From an uncultured Blastocatellia bacterium (lineage in GTDB: Bacteria > Acidobacteriota > Blastocatellia > HR10): a DNA stretch of 64,000 nt. The stretch is from the NCBI GenBank assembly GCA_937934295.1, contig CALHAI010000006.1, positions 124,001-188,000 on the forward strand. Direction: 5' to 3'. This document shows positions 54,915 through 64,000 of this stretch, one piece after another (positions within the stretch are counted from its first letter, which is position 1; each line of letters starts with the position of its first letter). The position numbers and the translations under genes were made by a program. The notes under the pieces were generated by a model. It was not told the DNA's origin and did no database searches. It saw only the letters and a list, made by a program, of their open reading frames with translations.

Positions 54915-55544
54915 ATGATCCGAGCGATCCTCGCCGTGAGCGCGGGCGCGCATGCTCTCTTCTGGTTCACCACGTGGCGCCGTCTCCGACGGACGCAGCG
55001 GGGATGGTCGAAGGCGATCATCGCTTCGACGGCCGTTCCCCGCCTCGGACTCGCGCTCTCGCTCCTTGGCTATGCCGGATGGTTTCTCGGTTCCCTCAGC
55101 TATGCGGTGAATCCCACGTCGCTGCTTTTTCAAGTGCTCTCTCCGAAACTTTTCTTCCCCCGCGTGGGGCTTGGGCTTCTCGTCAGCGGTCACGGACTGG
55201 TCATATGGGCCACGCTCTCTCTGGGTTCTTCCTTCGGCCTGCTCCCTCGCATCATCGCCGAGCATCGCCTCATCCGGCATGGACCGTATCGCGTCGTCCG
55301 ACACCCTCTCTACACGGGAGTGCATGCGCTGTATGTGGGAACCTTCCTGCTGGTCCCCTGTGCGTTCTTCCTCCTGAGCGCCATCGCCGCCGTAATCGGA
55401 AACGCATGGCGGGCGCACGCTGAAGAACGCCTCCTCTCTGCGCATTATGGTGAAGCGTATCGAGCATATGCGCGATCGGTCGGACGCTTCCTCCCGAAGG
55501 TGGGCCTTTTCGATCGGAGGTGCGAGCGCGCCCCTCACGAGTGA
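54915..55544 (+). CDS. Isoprenylcysteine methyltransferase-like membrane protein
   Basis: A 209-residue protein with about five membrane helices and the ICMT/PEMT-family signature HGPYRVVRHPLYTGVHALYVG (about 126-146), followed by HAEERLLSAHYGEAYRAYARSVGRFLP. The family methylates isoprenylcysteine or phospholipids, and the bacterial members are largely uncharacterised. The ATG follows TGAGGAG. It converges with cmk, overlapping it by 10 nt. Confidence 0.82.
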   Translation: MIRAILAVSAGAHALFWFTTWRRLRRTQRGWSKAIIASTAVPRLGLALSLLGYAGWFLGSLSYAVNPTSLLFQVLSPKLFFPRVGLGLLVSGHGLVIWATLSLGSSFGLLPRIIAEHRLIRHGPYRVVRHPLYTGVHALYVGTFLLVPCAFFLLSAIAAVIGNAWRAHAEERLLSAHYGEAYRAYARSVGRFLPKVGLFDRRCERAPHE

Positions 55545-56239
55545 ACGGAACGAGATGACGTCTCCTCAGACAGCCGCTGCCGGATGATCTCCAGCATATA
55601 TTCGACGACCTGCTCGATGCTCATCTCGGAGGAATCGAGGTAGATGGCCTCCTCCGCCCGCCGGAGGGGGGAAGCCGAGCGCTCTTGATCTCGATGATCG
55701 CGCTCGAGCGTCTCCCGCAACGTCTCCTCGAAAGAGACGTCACGGCCCTGCGCGCGCTCTTGCTCCAGTCGCCGTCGAGCGCGCACCTCGGGGCGCGCGT
55801 CTAAGAAGAATTTCACGTCGGCATCGGGGAAGACGACCGTCCCCGTATCTCGACCTTCGAGCACGACGCCGCCATCTCGCCCCATCTCGCGCTGCGCGGC
55901 GACGATCGCTCGACGAACGCCTTCGATCGTCGCGATGAGGGAAGCGGCGCGGCTGATCTCTGGGGAGCGGATCGCCTCGGTCACGTCGCGACCATCAATG
56001 GCGACGCGCACATGGTCGGGATCTCCGGAGAGCGTGATACGCGAGACCTCGGCCAAGCGCGTGAGCGCCTCCGAATCCTCCAAGGCGATCCCCATGTGGA
56101 GGGCTTTCCACGCGAGCGCGCGATACATCGCGCCCGTGTCCATGTAGAGGTAGCCGAGCCGTTGGGCCAAGAGCCGTCCTACCGTGCTCTTTCCCGATCC
56201 GGCCGGTCCATCGATGGTGATGATCCCCCTGCGCGGCAT
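55535..56239 (-). CDS. cmk: Cytidylate kinase
   Basis: A P-loop kinase of 234 residues. The Walker A GPAGSGKST (11-19), the LGYLYMDTGAMYRALAWKA block and the GRDTGTVVFPDADVKFFLDA block identify CMP/dCMP kinase. It makes CDP and dCDP for RNA, DNA and CDP-lipid synthesis. I start at ATG 56239, which puts the P-loop ten residues in; the longest frame adds fourteen codons that overlap the upstream gene. The gene overlaps the ICMT-like gene at its 3' end. Confidence 0.92.
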   Translation of the reverse strand: MPRRGIITIDGPAGSGKSTVGRLLAQRLGYLYMDTGAMYRALAWKALHMGIALEDSEALTRLAEVSRITLSGDPDHVRVAIDGRDVTEAIRSPEISRAASLIATIEGVRRAIVAAQREMGRDGGVVLEGRDTGTVVFPDADVKFFLDARPEVRARRRLEQERAQGRDVSFEETLRETLERDHRDQERSASPLRRAEEAIYLDSSEMSIEQVVEYMLEIIRQRLSEETSSRSVHS

Positions 56240-56246
56240 TGGAGCC

Positions 56247-57299
56247 CTACGCGCTCGCTCCCGGAGCTTCCTGAAGGACATCGCGAATGAGGCGGAGCGC
56301 CGTCAGGCAATCGTCGCGGCTGACCTCATAATGCGTCACGAAGCGGACGGTCGTCGCGTTGAGGCTCCCTACGAAAACTCCTCGCGCCCGAAGTCGCTCG
56401 GCGAACTCGGCTGCCGTCCATCCGGTCCCCGCGACGTCCACGATGACGATGTTCGTCTGGACCTTCTCGGGATCGAGCACGAGCCCAGGGAGCTCGGCCA
56501 ACCCACGGGCGAGCAGGCGCGCGTTCTCGTGATCCTCGATGAGGCGCGCGGGCATCTCCTCCAAGGCGATCAATCCGGCGGCGGCGAGCACGCCCACCTG
56601 CCGCATCCCTCCGCCGAGCATCTTGCGCACGGCGCGCGCCTCCTGGATGAATGCGCGCGAGCCGAGGATGAGCGAGCCGACGGGAGCGCCGAGCCCCTTC
56701 GAGAGGCACACCATCACGGAATCGAAAGGCTCCGCCAGCTCTGCGACCGATCGCCCACATGCGATGGCGGCATTGAACAAGCGCGCTCCATCCAGATGCA
56801 CGGGCACGCCGCGCTCATGGGCGCGCGCGCAGATCTCGCGCGCCGTCTCTACGGGTAGGACCGTCCCCCCCGCCAGATTGTGCGTGTTCTCCAGACAAAT
56901 CAGTCCCGTCGGCGCGCGATAATAGACCGCCGGGCTCAGCGCCGCTTCGATCGTCGGCCAGTCCAGCAGCCCATCGCGCCCCCGCACGACGCGCGGGAGC
57001 GTCCCCGAGATCACAGCCATCGCGGCCATCTCGAAGTTGTAAATGTGGCTCTTCTCCTCGAGGATCACCTCCTGTCCTGGCCGCGTCTGCACTTTCACGC
57101 AAATCTGGTTCCCCATCGTCCCCGAGGGGACGAAGAGCGCCGCCTCTTTCCGAAAGATCTCGGCCGCGCGCTCCTGCAACCGATTCACCGTCGGATCTTC
57201 CAGATAAACATCGTCGCCGACCTCGGCACGGGCCATCGCCTCGCGCATCTCCGGCGTCGGCCGCGTCACGGTGTCGCTGCGAAGATCAATGAGCCGCAT
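56247..57299 (-). CDS. Low-specificity L-threonine aldolase
   Basis: A PLP-dependent fold-type I enzyme of 350 residues. [18 protein letters not shown] opens the protein, and [11 protein letters not shown] (about 168-178) and [16 protein letters not shown] follow, with Lys201 as the PLP Schiff-base residue. It cleaves L-threonine/allo-threonine to glycine and acetaldehyde. The ATG at 57299 is preceded by GGGGAGGGGAAG; the longest frame begins 47 codons upstream without support. It stands 7 nt upstream of cmk. Confidence 0.92.
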   Translation of the reverse strand: MRLIDLRSDTVTRPTPEMREAMARAEVGDDVYLEDPTVNRLQERAAEIFRKEAALFVPSGTMGNQICVKVQTRPGQEVILEEKSHIYNFEMAAMAVISGTLPRVVRGRDGLLDWPTIEAALSPAVYYRAPTGLICLENTHNLAGGTVLPVETAREICARAHERGVPVHLDGARLFNAAIACGRSVAELAEPFDSVMVCLSKGLGAPVGSLILGSRAFIQEARAVRKMLGGGMRQVGVLAAAGLIALEEMPARLIEDHENARLLARGLAELPGLVLDPEKVQTNIVIVDVAGTGWTAAEFAERLRARGVFVGSLNATTVRFVTHYEVSRDDCLTALRLIRDVLQEAPGASA

Positions 57300-57343
57300 C
57301 TTCCCCTCCCCAGGCCTTCGCGAGAGGGTAAATGTACCCGACC

Positions 57344-58483
57344 TCAGACGAAGACGGCAAACACCTCGTTGGCCAAGACCAAGCCTTTGCGCGTGAGACG
57401 CAGGATGCCTCCACCGATCTCCACAAGCCCGGCCTCGCACAGCGACGCGAGCTGATCACCGTAGCGGTCGAGGACGTCCACGCCATAACGATCTCGAAAG
57501 GCGCGGAGATCCACCCCCGAACGTCGGCGCAGCCCGAGCATGAGCGCGTCTTCGATCCGCCGCTGCTCGGTCATGGGGATTCGGCCCGCGACGGCTTCCC
57601 CCCGCTCGCGCATCGCTTCCACATAGGCCCACGGCGTCGCCAGATTCCATCGCCGCTCTCGGAAATCATACGAATGCGCGCTGCAGCCGAAGCCGAGGTA
57701 CGGTTCGTCGGACCAATACTTGAGATTGTGCCGAGAGGCGAATCCCGGATGGGAGAAGTTCGAGATCTCATAGTGCTCATATCCCTCGGCTTCGGCCCGC
57801 TCAAGAAACCGATCGTACATTTGAACGGTGAGCGCCTCGTCCGGTTCGACAAGGACGCCGCGCACCAATTGAGCCGCCAGCGGCGTCCCCTCATGAACCT
57901 CCAGCATGTAGACCGAAAGATGCGTCGGCCGCAGCGAGAAGGCGCGATCCATCGCCTGCTCCCAACTCCCCAGGCTTTGACCGGGGATCCCAATGAGCAG
58001 GTCCAGGTTCACGTTCTCCACACCAGCCTCCCGCAGGAGAGCCACGGATTCCCCAATCTGCTCCACCGTATGACGACGCCCGAGCACGCGCAGGTCGCGT
58101 TCGGAGAAGGTCTGCGCTCCAAGGCTCACGCGATTCACGCCGAGCTGACGGAGCGCTCGCGCCTTCTCCACCGTGATCGTCCCCGGATTCGCCTCGAGCG
58201 TGATCTCCGCCTCCGGTCGGATGACGAAATGATGGCGAATAGTCCGAAGGAGATCTCCGAGTGTTTCCGGATCAAGCAGAGAGGGCGTCCCGCCGCCGAT
58301 GTAGATCGTATCCGCCACGAGATCGTCGGGGCTGAGGACGGCACTCGTTCGCGCGATCTCTTCCCGCAAAGCGGCGAGATAGGCGGAGACCATCGGCTCC
58401 GGATAGACGCCGGAGTCGAAGTCGCAATACGCGCATTTATACGGGCAGACCGGAATGTGCACGTAGATGCCCCACGGCGCCAT
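57344..58483 (-). CDS. hemW: HemW, radical SAM heme chaperone-type protein
   Basis: A radical SAM protein of about 379 residues. C13-x3-C17-x2-C20 ([10 protein letters not shown]) binds the cluster. The FGGGTPSLL-type motif is present as [10 protein letters not shown], and the block [21 protein letters not shown] with HNxxYW separates HemW from HemN. It is thought to insert or carry heme and does not act as a coproporphyrinogen dehydrogenase. I start at ATG 58483; -10 TATACT at 58491-58496 ends 7 nt before it, so the transcript may be leaderless. Confidence 0.9.
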   Translation of the reverse strand: MAPWGIYVHIPVCPYKCAYCDFDSGVYPEPMVSAYLAALREEIARTSAVLSPDDLVADTIYIGGGTPSLLDPETLGDLLRTIRHHFVIRPEAEITLEANPGTITVEKARALRQLGVNRVSLGAQTFSERDLRVLGRRHTVEQIGESVALLREAGVENVNLDLLIGIPGQSLGSWEQAMDRAFSLRPTHLSVYMLEVHEGTPLAAQLVRGVLVEPDEALTVQMYDRFLERAEAEGYEHYEISNFSHPGFASRHNLKYWSDEPYLGFGCSAHSYDFRERRWNLATPWAYVEAMRERGEAVAGRIPMTEQRRIEDALMLGLRRRSGVDLRAFRDRYGVDVLDRYGDQLASLCEAGLVEIGGGILRLTRKGLVLANEVFAVFV

Positions 58484-58556
58484 ACGTGTCAGTATAGCAC
58501 GATCTGGCCCCCTCCTCAGGGTGCCCGGCGGGCCGGATGAGAGGGCAAGCCTCTGC

Positions 58557-58585
58557 TTGACGCTCAGAGAGGAATGGCCTATCAT
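58557..58585 (+). promoter_or_regulatory. Promoter of the 2-oxoacid:ferredoxin oxidoreductase operon
   Basis: TTGACG (58557-58562), a spacer of exactly 17 nt and TATCAT (58580-58585), leaving a leader of about 110 nt to ATG 58701. I see no clear regulatory RNA in the leader. Confidence 0.65.
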
Positions 58586-58700
58586 TGTAGCTTAATCGTG
58601 AAGCGAGGTGAGGGGAACAAGACCGTATCCCGGCGATGGGAGGATCGCACAAGCCATCGCCCCCTCTGTTCTCATCATCCTTGAACAAGGAGAGGATACC

Positions 58701-60683
58701 ATGCGAGAAGTCACCGTCGGCATTGGTGGAGCGGCCGGCGATGGCCTGGATAAGACGGGGGATACCTTGGCTAAGACGGCCGCTCGACTCGGCCTGTACG
58801 TCTACGCCTACAACAGCTACCAATCCGTCATTCGCGGTGGGCACATTTGGCTGCGCGTTCGAATTGGGGAGAAGAGGGTGACCTCTCACGGAGACCACCT
58901 GAACGTCCTCATCGCCCTGAATCAGGATTCGATCGAGCGCCATGCCCGCGAGGTCGAACCCGGTGGGGCGGTCATCTACAACTCCGACAAGTTGAAGCTC
59001 GATCCGACGCTTTTGCGGAATAACGTGTTGCCGGTCCCGCTGCCGGTCTCCGCGATCACGAAGCCGCTCGGAAAGATCCCACCGGTCATGCAAAACACGG
59101 TAGCGCTCGGTGCCCTGCTCTTTCTGATCGGATTGGATTTCGAGACGGCGGCGAGCGTGCTCACCGATACGTTCAAGCACAAAGGACAGGCCGTCATTGA
59201 TCAGAACGTCGCCATCGCGCGGGCGGGATATGACTATGCCAGGGAGCATTTCGTCCCGCTCGGCTACACATGGACGTTCACTCACATACGTCGGCCCTTC
59301 ATCACGGGGAACGAGGCTTTCGCCATCGGGGCCGTGATGGCCGGATGCAAGTTCTATTCGGCTTATCCGATGACGCCGGCCTCCTCGATCTTGCACTGGA
59401 TGGCCGCTCACGCCGAGCGATGCGGCATCGTCGTCAAGCAGTGCGAGGATGAGTTAGCCGTTGTGAATATGGCGATCGGGGCCGGATATGCGGGCGTCCG
59501 GGCTATGTGCGGGACATCGGGCGGCGGGTTCGCCCTGATGACGGAGGCGATCGGACAGGCCGGGATGATCGAAGCGCCTCTGGTCGTCATTGAGGTGCAG
59601 CGCGGAGGGCCTTCAACGGGCTTGCCGACGAAGACCGAGCAAGGTGACCTCAATCAGGTCTTCGGCGCTTCGCAAGGGGATTATCCACGAGTCATCATCG
59701 CTCCGGGAGATGTGGCGGATTGCTTCGCGACGGTCGTCGAAGCGTTCAATCTCGCCGAGAAGTATCAACTGCCCGTGATCATCATGAGCGATCTGCTGCT
59801 CAGCGAGCATCCGGAGACGATCGAGCCCGAAGCTCTGCGCTACGATGTCCCCATCGAGCGAGGAGAGCTGGTGACCGAATGGGATGAATCTCAGGGAAGA
59901 TACAAGCGCTACGTGTTCACGCGCTCGGGTGTCTCCCCCCGCGCGCTTCCGGGAACCGAAGGCGCCGTTCATGTCGCCGCCACGGACGATCACGATGAGG
60001 AGGGGATCTTGATCAGCGACATCTTCACTTCCCCCCCGGTGCGACGCAAGATTCATGAGAAGCGGATGCGCAAGCTCGAAGCCGTCCTCCGCGAGCTTCC
60101 GCCGCCTGTACTGGAAGGGCCGGAGGACGCCGACGTGACGCTGATCGGCTGGGGCTCGACCAAAGGCGTCATTCAAGAGGCCGCCGAGAAACTCGCCCGG
60201 GAGGGGATTCGGGCCAATCACTTGCACATCAAGTACCTCTTCCCCTTCCACGCGCGCGAAGTGACCGAGATCCTGCGACGCTGCCGGAAGATAGTGGGCG
60301 TCGAGGCGAATTACAGCGGACAATTCGCGCGCTACCTGAGGGCGGAGACGGGCATCTCCGTGGACGCGCTCATTCGCAAATACGACGGCGAGCCGTTTGA
60401 GCCCCATCAGATCGTCGAGTCGGTGAAGGCGATCCTCCAGGGGAAGCCGCGCACGCTCGACGTCGCTGAAGACGAAGCGTGCGAGATCGCCAATCACTAC
60501 ATCCGCACCCATCTTGATGACGATGCGCGGCCTGGGCGCGTCTCCCGCCTCGAGCGCGATGGATTCGAGGAACCCCTCTGGAGCGTGGAGATCATCTCGC
60601 GCGAGACGGGACAGAGGCGCGGGCGATTGCTCATCGGCGTCGAGACCGGTTCGACCTATCGCTGGGAGGAATCGGCATCTTGA
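58701..60683 (+). CDS. korA: 2-oxoacid:ferredoxin oxidoreductase, fused gamma-alpha subunit
   Basis: A 660-residue protein with the gamma domain at the N-terminus (about 1-190; VGIGGAAGDGLDKTGD, YNSYQSVIRGGHIWLRV) and the alpha domain after it (about 205-590; GNEAFAIGAVMAGCKFYSAYPMTPASS, GTSGGGFALMTEAIG). The next gene encodes the TPP-binding beta subunit. Together they oxidise a 2-oxoacid, most likely 2-oxoglutarate, to acyl-CoA and reduce ferredoxin. AAGGAGAGG precedes ATG 58701; the longest frame starts 31 codons earlier. The name korA is by resemblance; pyruvate is possible. Confidence 0.9.
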   Translation: MREVTVGIGGAAGDGLDKTGDTLAKTAARLGLYVYAYNSYQSVIRGGHIWLRVRIGEKRVTSHGDHLNVLIALNQDSIERHAREVEPGGAVIYNSDKLKLDPTLLRNNVLPVPLPVSAITKPLGKIPPVMQNTVALGALLFLIGLDFETAASVLTDTFKHKGQAVIDQNVAIARAGYDYAREHFVPLGYTWTFTHIRRPFITGNEAFAIGAVMAGCKFYSAYPMTPASSILHWMAAHAERCGIVVKQCEDELAVVNMAIGAGYAGVRAMCGTSGGGFALMTEAIGQAGMIEAPLVVIEVQRGGPSTGLPTKTEQGDLNQVFGASQGDYPRVIIAPGDVADCFATVVEAFNLAEKYQLPVIIMSDLLLSEHPETIEPEALRYDVPIERGELVTEWDESQGRYKRYVFTRSGVSPRALPGTEGAVHVAATDDHDEEGILISDIFTSPPVRRKIHEKRMRKLEAVLRELPPPVLEGPEDADVTLIGWGSTKGVIQEAAEKLAREGIRANHLHIKYLFPFHAREVTEILRRCRKIVGVEANYSGQFARYLRAETGISVDALIRKYDGEPFEPHQIVESVKAILQGKPRTLDVAEDEACEIANHYIRTHLDDDARPGRVSRLERDGFEEPLWSVEIISRETGQRRGRLLIGVETGSTYRWEESAS

Positions 60684-60698
60684 AGGAGAGGAGAGCGT

Positions 60699-61580
60699 AT
60701 GGCGACCGTCATTGAGCTTCCGATCGAGACGTATGCGGGACCGGTTGATCCCGATTGGTGCCCGGGTTGCGGGGACTTCGGCGTTCTGAAAGCCGTGAAG
60801 GTGGCGGCCGGAAAGCTCGGCATCAAGCCGAAGGACCTGGTGGTCGTCTCCGGTATCGGCTGCTCCTCGAACCTGCCGGGTTTCATTCACGCCTATGGCG
60901 TTCACAGCCTTCATGGACGCGCCGTCGCCGTGGCCCAGGGGATCAAGCTCGCCAATCACGATCTGCACGTCGTCGTCACCGGAGGCGACGGGGATGGGTA
61001 CGGCATCGGTATCGGACATTTCATTCACGCCATGCGCCGGAACATTGACATCACCTACGTCGTGATGAACAACCAGATCTACGGCCTCACCACGGGGCAA
61101 GCGTCGCCGACGACGATGAAGGACGTGCGGACGAAATCCACGCCGCGCGGGAACGCGGAGCCGCCGATCAATCCCATTGCGTTGGCGCTCGTCTCCGGAG
61201 CGACCTATGTCGCGCGCGGCTTCTCGGGAGAGCCCGAGCATCTGGCGCAGTTGATCGCCGGAGGGATCGCACACCGCGGATTCGCGCTCATAGACGTCTT
61301 CAGCCCGTGTGTGACCTACAACAAGGTCAACACCTACCCGTGGTTCAAGCAGCGCATCTATAAGCTCGAGGAAGAGGTCGGATACGATCCGTCTGACGCC
61401 ATGGCCGCGCTGCAGAAATCCTTCGAGTGGGGCGACCGCATCCCCATTGGCCTCTTCTACAAAGACGCGCATCCGATCTACGAGGACAGCGAACCGGCCT
61501 TGCGAAGAGGGCCGCTAGTGCGCCACCCCTTGAGACCGGAGCGCGCCATCTTTGAGGAGTTGCTCGCAGAGCTGATGTAG
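60699..61580 (+). CDS. korB: 2-oxoacid:ferredoxin oxidoreductase, TPP-binding beta subunit
   Basis: A 293-residue protein. WCPGCGDFGVLKAV (about 20-33) gives the first cluster Cys residues, and GIGCSSNLPGF and the late FSPCVTYNK supply further ones. GGDGDGYGIGIGHFIHAMRRN is the TPP- and magnesium-binding motif, followed by VMNNQIYGLTTGQASPTT. It completes the two-subunit enzyme with korA and starts 15 nt after it. This enzyme is oxygen-tolerant in some aerobes and part of the reductive TCA cycle in others. Confidence 0.9.
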   Translation: MATVIELPIETYAGPVDPDWCPGCGDFGVLKAVKVAAGKLGIKPKDLVVVSGIGCSSNLPGFIHAYGVHSLHGRAVAVAQGIKLANHDLHVVVTGGDGDGYGIGIGHFIHAMRRNIDITYVVMNNQIYGLTTGQASPTTMKDVRTKSTPRGNAEPPINPIALALVSGATYVARGFSGEPEHLAQLIAGGIAHRGFALIDVFSPCVTYNKVNTYPWFKQRIYKLEEEVGYDPSDAMAALQKSFEWGDRIPIGLFYKDAHPIYEDSEPALRRGPLVRHPLRPERAIFEELLAELM

Positions 61581-61584
61581 CGCG

Positions 61585-62385
61585 GTGCCGACGGTTCTGG
61601 CCAACGGCGTTCGGCTCTACTACGAGACGCACGGGACCGGCGCGCCGCTGCTGCTCATCGCTGGGCTCGGCGTAGGGAGCTGGATCTGGTACAAGCAGAT
61701 CCCGGCCTTCTCCCCCCACTTCCACACGATCGTCTTCGACAACCGAGGGATCGGGGCCTCGGAATTGGGCGAGGCCCCCTTCACAATGCGCACGCTCGCC
61801 GAGGATGCCGCGGCACTGCTTGGAGCGCTCGGGATCAAACGGGCACACATTTTGGGCGCCTCAATGGGGGGATTTATCGCGCAGGAGCTGGCCCTGATGT
61901 ATCCGGCGCTCGTCGAGCGGCTCGTCCTCGTGTGCACGAGCTTCGGAGGACCAAACCATATCCCCGCTTCCCCGGAGATCGTTCACGCGTTCCTCTCCCC
62001 GGAGGGGTTGAACACCGAGGAGCGCGTGCGCGCTGGCCTGCCCATCGCCGTCACGCCGCGATTCCTGGCGGAGCATCCCGATGAAGTCGAAGACCTCGTG
62101 CGACGCCGGCTCGCACACCCGGTCTCCGAGCCAACGTTCCTCGCGCAGATTCAAGCGGTGATGGCATTCGATGTCGAAGACCGCGTCCCCGCTCTCCAAG
62201 CGCCGACGCTCGTCATCACCGGAGATGCGGACCTCTTGATCCCGCCGGAGAATTCGCAGAATCTCGCCGCACGAATCCCTAATGCCCGACTGCACATCGT
62301 CGAAGGGGCCGGACACGCCGTCTTCATCGAGCAGGCCGACGCTTTCAATCGCGCCGTCTTGGAGTTCTTGGGCGTGACCGCATGA
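61585..62385 (+). CDS. Alpha/beta-fold hydrolase
   Basis: A 266-residue hydrolase with a canonical alpha/beta core. The nucleophile elbow is GASMGG (Ser about 93), the acid is likely Asp in VITGDADLLIPP, and the His is in EGAGHAVFIE. The oxyanion region ... GLGVGSWIWY is typical of the epoxide-hydrolase/haloperoxidase-like group. The substrate is unknown. It starts with GTG 4 nt after the korB stop, so it is probably co-transcribed with the oxidoreductase, without a clear functional link. Confidence 0.87.
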   Translation: MPTVLANGVRLYYETHGTGAPLLLIAGLGVGSWIWYKQIPAFSPHFHTIVFDNRGIGASELGEAPFTMRTLAEDAAALLGALGIKRAHILGASMGGFIAQELALMYPALVERLVLVCTSFGGPNHIPASPEIVHAFLSPEGLNTEERVRAGLPIAVTPRFLAEHPDEVEDLVRRRLAHPVSEPTFLAQIQAVMAFDVEDRVPALQAPTLVITGDADLLIPPENSQNLAARIPNARLHIVEGAGHAVFIEQADAFNRAVLEFLGVTA

Positions 62386-62386
62386 G

Positions 62387-63166
62387 CTATTCTGTTGCAA
62401 GTGGATGCCCCCATCCCTTGGGGAAGCGCGCGCGCTCCCAGAGCTTGGCATTCTTGAGGAAGACATAGTAGGCGGCAAAGCCCGAGATCACCAGCCCGGG
62501 AATTCCATCGCGAAAGCCCTGCCGGAGCACATAACTTCTCAGGAAGGCCAGCAGCGGTCGCACGCACAAGGCGAACCACCCGGCACGCTTCCCGTGAGCG
62601 AAGGCTTCTTCGGCCGCGAGCGTCGTGTAACGATTCAGGACCTCGTGATGCTCGCTCAAGCTGCGCCGCGTCATGTGCCAGAGATCTCCCTCGAGCGTTC
62701 CCACGCTCCCTTCCACGTGCACGGATTCATGGACGTAGTCGCCGACCCATCGAGCCCGATCGCGGCGATAGAGGCGAAGCTGATAATCCGGGTACCAGCC
62801 GCTGTGCCGAATCCACCGTCCGAGATACCAGGCGCGGCGCGCGACGCGATAGCCCTCATGTCGCGGCCCTTCGCGCTTCAGGCGCTCGATCGAGCACCGC
62901 AATTCGGGCGAGACGCGCTCGTCGGCATCGAGAGAGAAGATCCATTCGTGTGTAGCTTGTGCGTCGGCGAATCGCTTCTGCGCGGCATAGCCGGACCAAG
63001 GACGCACGAAGACGCGGTCCGTGTACTGTCGAGCGATCTCCGCCGTGCGATCCGTGCTGCGGGCATCCACGACGACGATGATCTCATCCGCCCACGTGAC
63101 GGACGCCAGTGCGTCGCCGATCCGATCCTCTTCATTGCCGGCGATGAGCGTGGCTGAGATCTTCAT
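62387..63166 (-). CDS. GT2-family glycosyltransferase
   Basis: A 259-residue GT-A glycosyltransferase. KISATLIAGNEEDRIGDALASV opens the protein; VDARSTDRTAEIA and FSLDADERVSPEL supply the metal and sugar-nucleotide acidic residues. The layout resembles the WaaE/KdtX group, which adds sugars to lipopolysaccharide core. A single hydrophobic stretch near 195-235 may form a membrane hairpin. It converges with the hydrolase gene: the stops are 1 nt apart. Confidence 0.86.
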   Translation of the reverse strand: MKISATLIAGNEEDRIGDALASVTWADEIIVVVDARSTDRTAEIARQYTDRVFVRPWSGYAAQKRFADAQATHEWIFSLDADERVSPELRCSIERLKREGPRHEGYRVARRAWYLGRWIRHSGWYPDYQLRLYRRDRARWVGDYVHESVHVEGSVGTLEGDLWHMTRRSLSEHHEVLNRYTTLAAEEAFAHGKRAGWFALCVRPLLAFLRSYVLRQGFRDGIPGLVISGFAAYYVFLKNAKLWERARFPKGWGHPLATE

Positions 63167-63254
63167 ACACAGGTGGGGAAGCCCTCCCCGACTCCCGCGC
63201 GGGGGATGCGCAAGTGAGAGGCCCCATCTCGGGCGACGAGGCCTCCGAGAGCCC

Positions 63255-64000
63255 TCACCTGCCGGACTGCGCGGAGATCCTGATATTGTATGCGTCCAGC
63301 GTCGTGGACATCACGCGCTGGAGGTTGGCGATCGCTTTGTTGTAGTTGACCAGCGCTTGCAATTCCTGCGCCCGCGCGGCGGCCAGGAAGTTCTGGAACT
63401 GCAGGACGAAGAAGGTCGTCGAGAGCCCGGCCTCAAACTTCTTCTGCTCGCCCTCCAGCTGACGCTCGCGCGCGATCCGCTCGGCGCGCGCGGCTTCGAT
63501 ATTCTGGCGCGCGACCTCCACCTGTTGCAGCGCGTTCCGAACTTCGACGCTGATCTGTTGGATCAACTGCCGCTCTTGAAAATCGAGGCTGCGCCGTTGC
63601 GCCAGCGCCGCGCCGAAGTTCCCCTCGGCCGTTCGATTCCGCAAGGGGAAGCTGAATGAGAGGCCGAAGCTGTAAGAGCGAAAATCGTTCGAGAACGCCG
63701 TGCGCAGGGCTTTGGCCGCCCCGCCGATGAAGCGCGGTGACACATCGCGCGGGACGCGCTCCAGGACGGGCTCCCCCGTATCCGGATCCGTGATCGGATT
63801 CCCATCCTCGTCCAGCTTAATACGCGTCACCATTGTCGGCGTCCCCGCCAAGCCCGAACTCCCATACGTCGCCACGAGATCGATCTGCGGGCGCATTTGG
63901 TTCCGGAAGTACTTCAGATCAATCTCGTTTTGCGCCCTTCGAAAGCGCAACTGCTCCAGCTCCGGACGATTCTGGAGCGCCATCCGCAGCGCACTCTCGA
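63255..64000 (-). CDS. TolC-like outer-membrane efflux protein, N-terminus outside the window
   Basis: The visible 248 residues match the C-terminal half of the outer-membrane efflux family. ALRMALQNRPELEQL (at the visible start), GLSFSFPLRNRTAEGNFGAALAQRR and long amphipathic helices rich in Gln, Ala and Arg (about 130-230) are typical of the second TolC repeat. The reading frame continues beyond 64000, so the signal peptide and first repeat are not seen. It forms the outer-membrane tunnel of a tripartite exporter or type I secretion system. The partners should lie upstream, outside this window. Confidence 0.87.
   Translation of the reverse strand, partial: ESALRMALQNRPELEQLRFRRAQNEIDLKYFRNQMRPQIDLVATYGSSGLAGTPTMVTRIKLDEDGNPITDPDTGEPVLERVPRDVSPRFIGGAAKALRTAFSNDFRSYSFGLSFSFPLRNRTAEGNFGAALAQRRSLDFQERQLIQQISVEVRNALQQVEVARQNIEAARAERIARERQLEGEQKKFEAGLSTTFFVLQFQNFLAAARAQELQALVNYNKAIANLQRVMSTTLDAYNIRISAQSGR

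Noticed and set aside
57344-58585. Longer hemW starting at 58585
   Set aside because: The added 34 residues precede the -10 box at 58491-58496 and are not part of the HemW family.

Overview
The window is GC-rich, densely coded bacterial chromosome with about 64 protein genes. I found no rRNA, tRNA, CRISPR array, prophage or insertion sequence. Gene content points to an anaerobically competent, menaquinone-using and probably bacillithiol-making bacterium. Acidobacteriota is the best guess: there are two tandem VWFA proteins of the type best known from that phylum, a CarboxypepD_reg/TPR protein and a DUF4139 protein. This is an inference from gene content, not a phylogeny.

Layout. 1-6.7 kb (+): ubiX, ubiA-type prenyltransferase, mqnE (futalosine menaquinone route), a hypothetical gene, bshA, nth and an M24 peptidase. 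6.7-8.5 kb (-): an orphan response regulator, a Cys-rich small protein and a PPOX flavin/F420 protein. 8.5-10 kb (+): yacG, a TlpA-like thioredoxin and a PEGA protein. 10-25.9 kb (-): 15 genes in one direction with no gap above 80 nt: rpoZ, dnaK, an acidic coiled-coil protein, dnaJ-like, clpB, degP, a small protein, ftsH, MEMO-AMMECR1, an eRF1-like protein, bshB1, cutA, HU, HIT and a TPR protein. 25.9-26.2 kb: a divergent control region with two mirrored HAIR-like HspR operators over two promoters. 26.2-26.9 kb (+): hspR and infA; infA appears to start with AUU.

27.1-32.8 kb (+): tetR, a perfect 30-bp palindrome, then three genes forming an ATP-driven 2-hydroxyacyl-CoA-dehydratase/benzoyl-CoA-reductase-like module of unknown substrate. 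The module includes an activase fused in tandem to itself, which carries all four predicted [4Fe-4S] ligands on one chain. This is the most distinctive system in the window.

32.8-40.7 kb: DUF4139 protein (-), PhzF and M20 peptidase (+), two VWA proteins and dnaB (-). 40.8-49.7 kb (+): TIG/beta-propeller protein, site-2 protease, trpS, scpA, scpB, rluB-type pseudouridine synthase, acyl-CoA carboxyltransferase, PfkB kinase and a glycosyltransferase. 49.6-51.7 kb (-): SufR-like regulator, VanZ-like protein and a hypothetical. 51.8-55.5 kb (+): B12-dependent ribonucleotide reductase behind NrdR-like boxes, then an ICMT-like methyltransferase. 55.5-58.5 kb (-): cmk, threonine aldolase, hemW. 58.6-62.4 kb (+): 2-oxoacid:ferredoxin oxidoreductase and an alpha/beta hydrolase. 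62.4-64 kb (-): family 2 glycosyltransferase and a truncated TolC-like gene.

Recognisable promoters share a cTTGACa -35. Most start calls rest on GGAGG-like sites, and I moved many starts inward from the longest reading frame for that reason.
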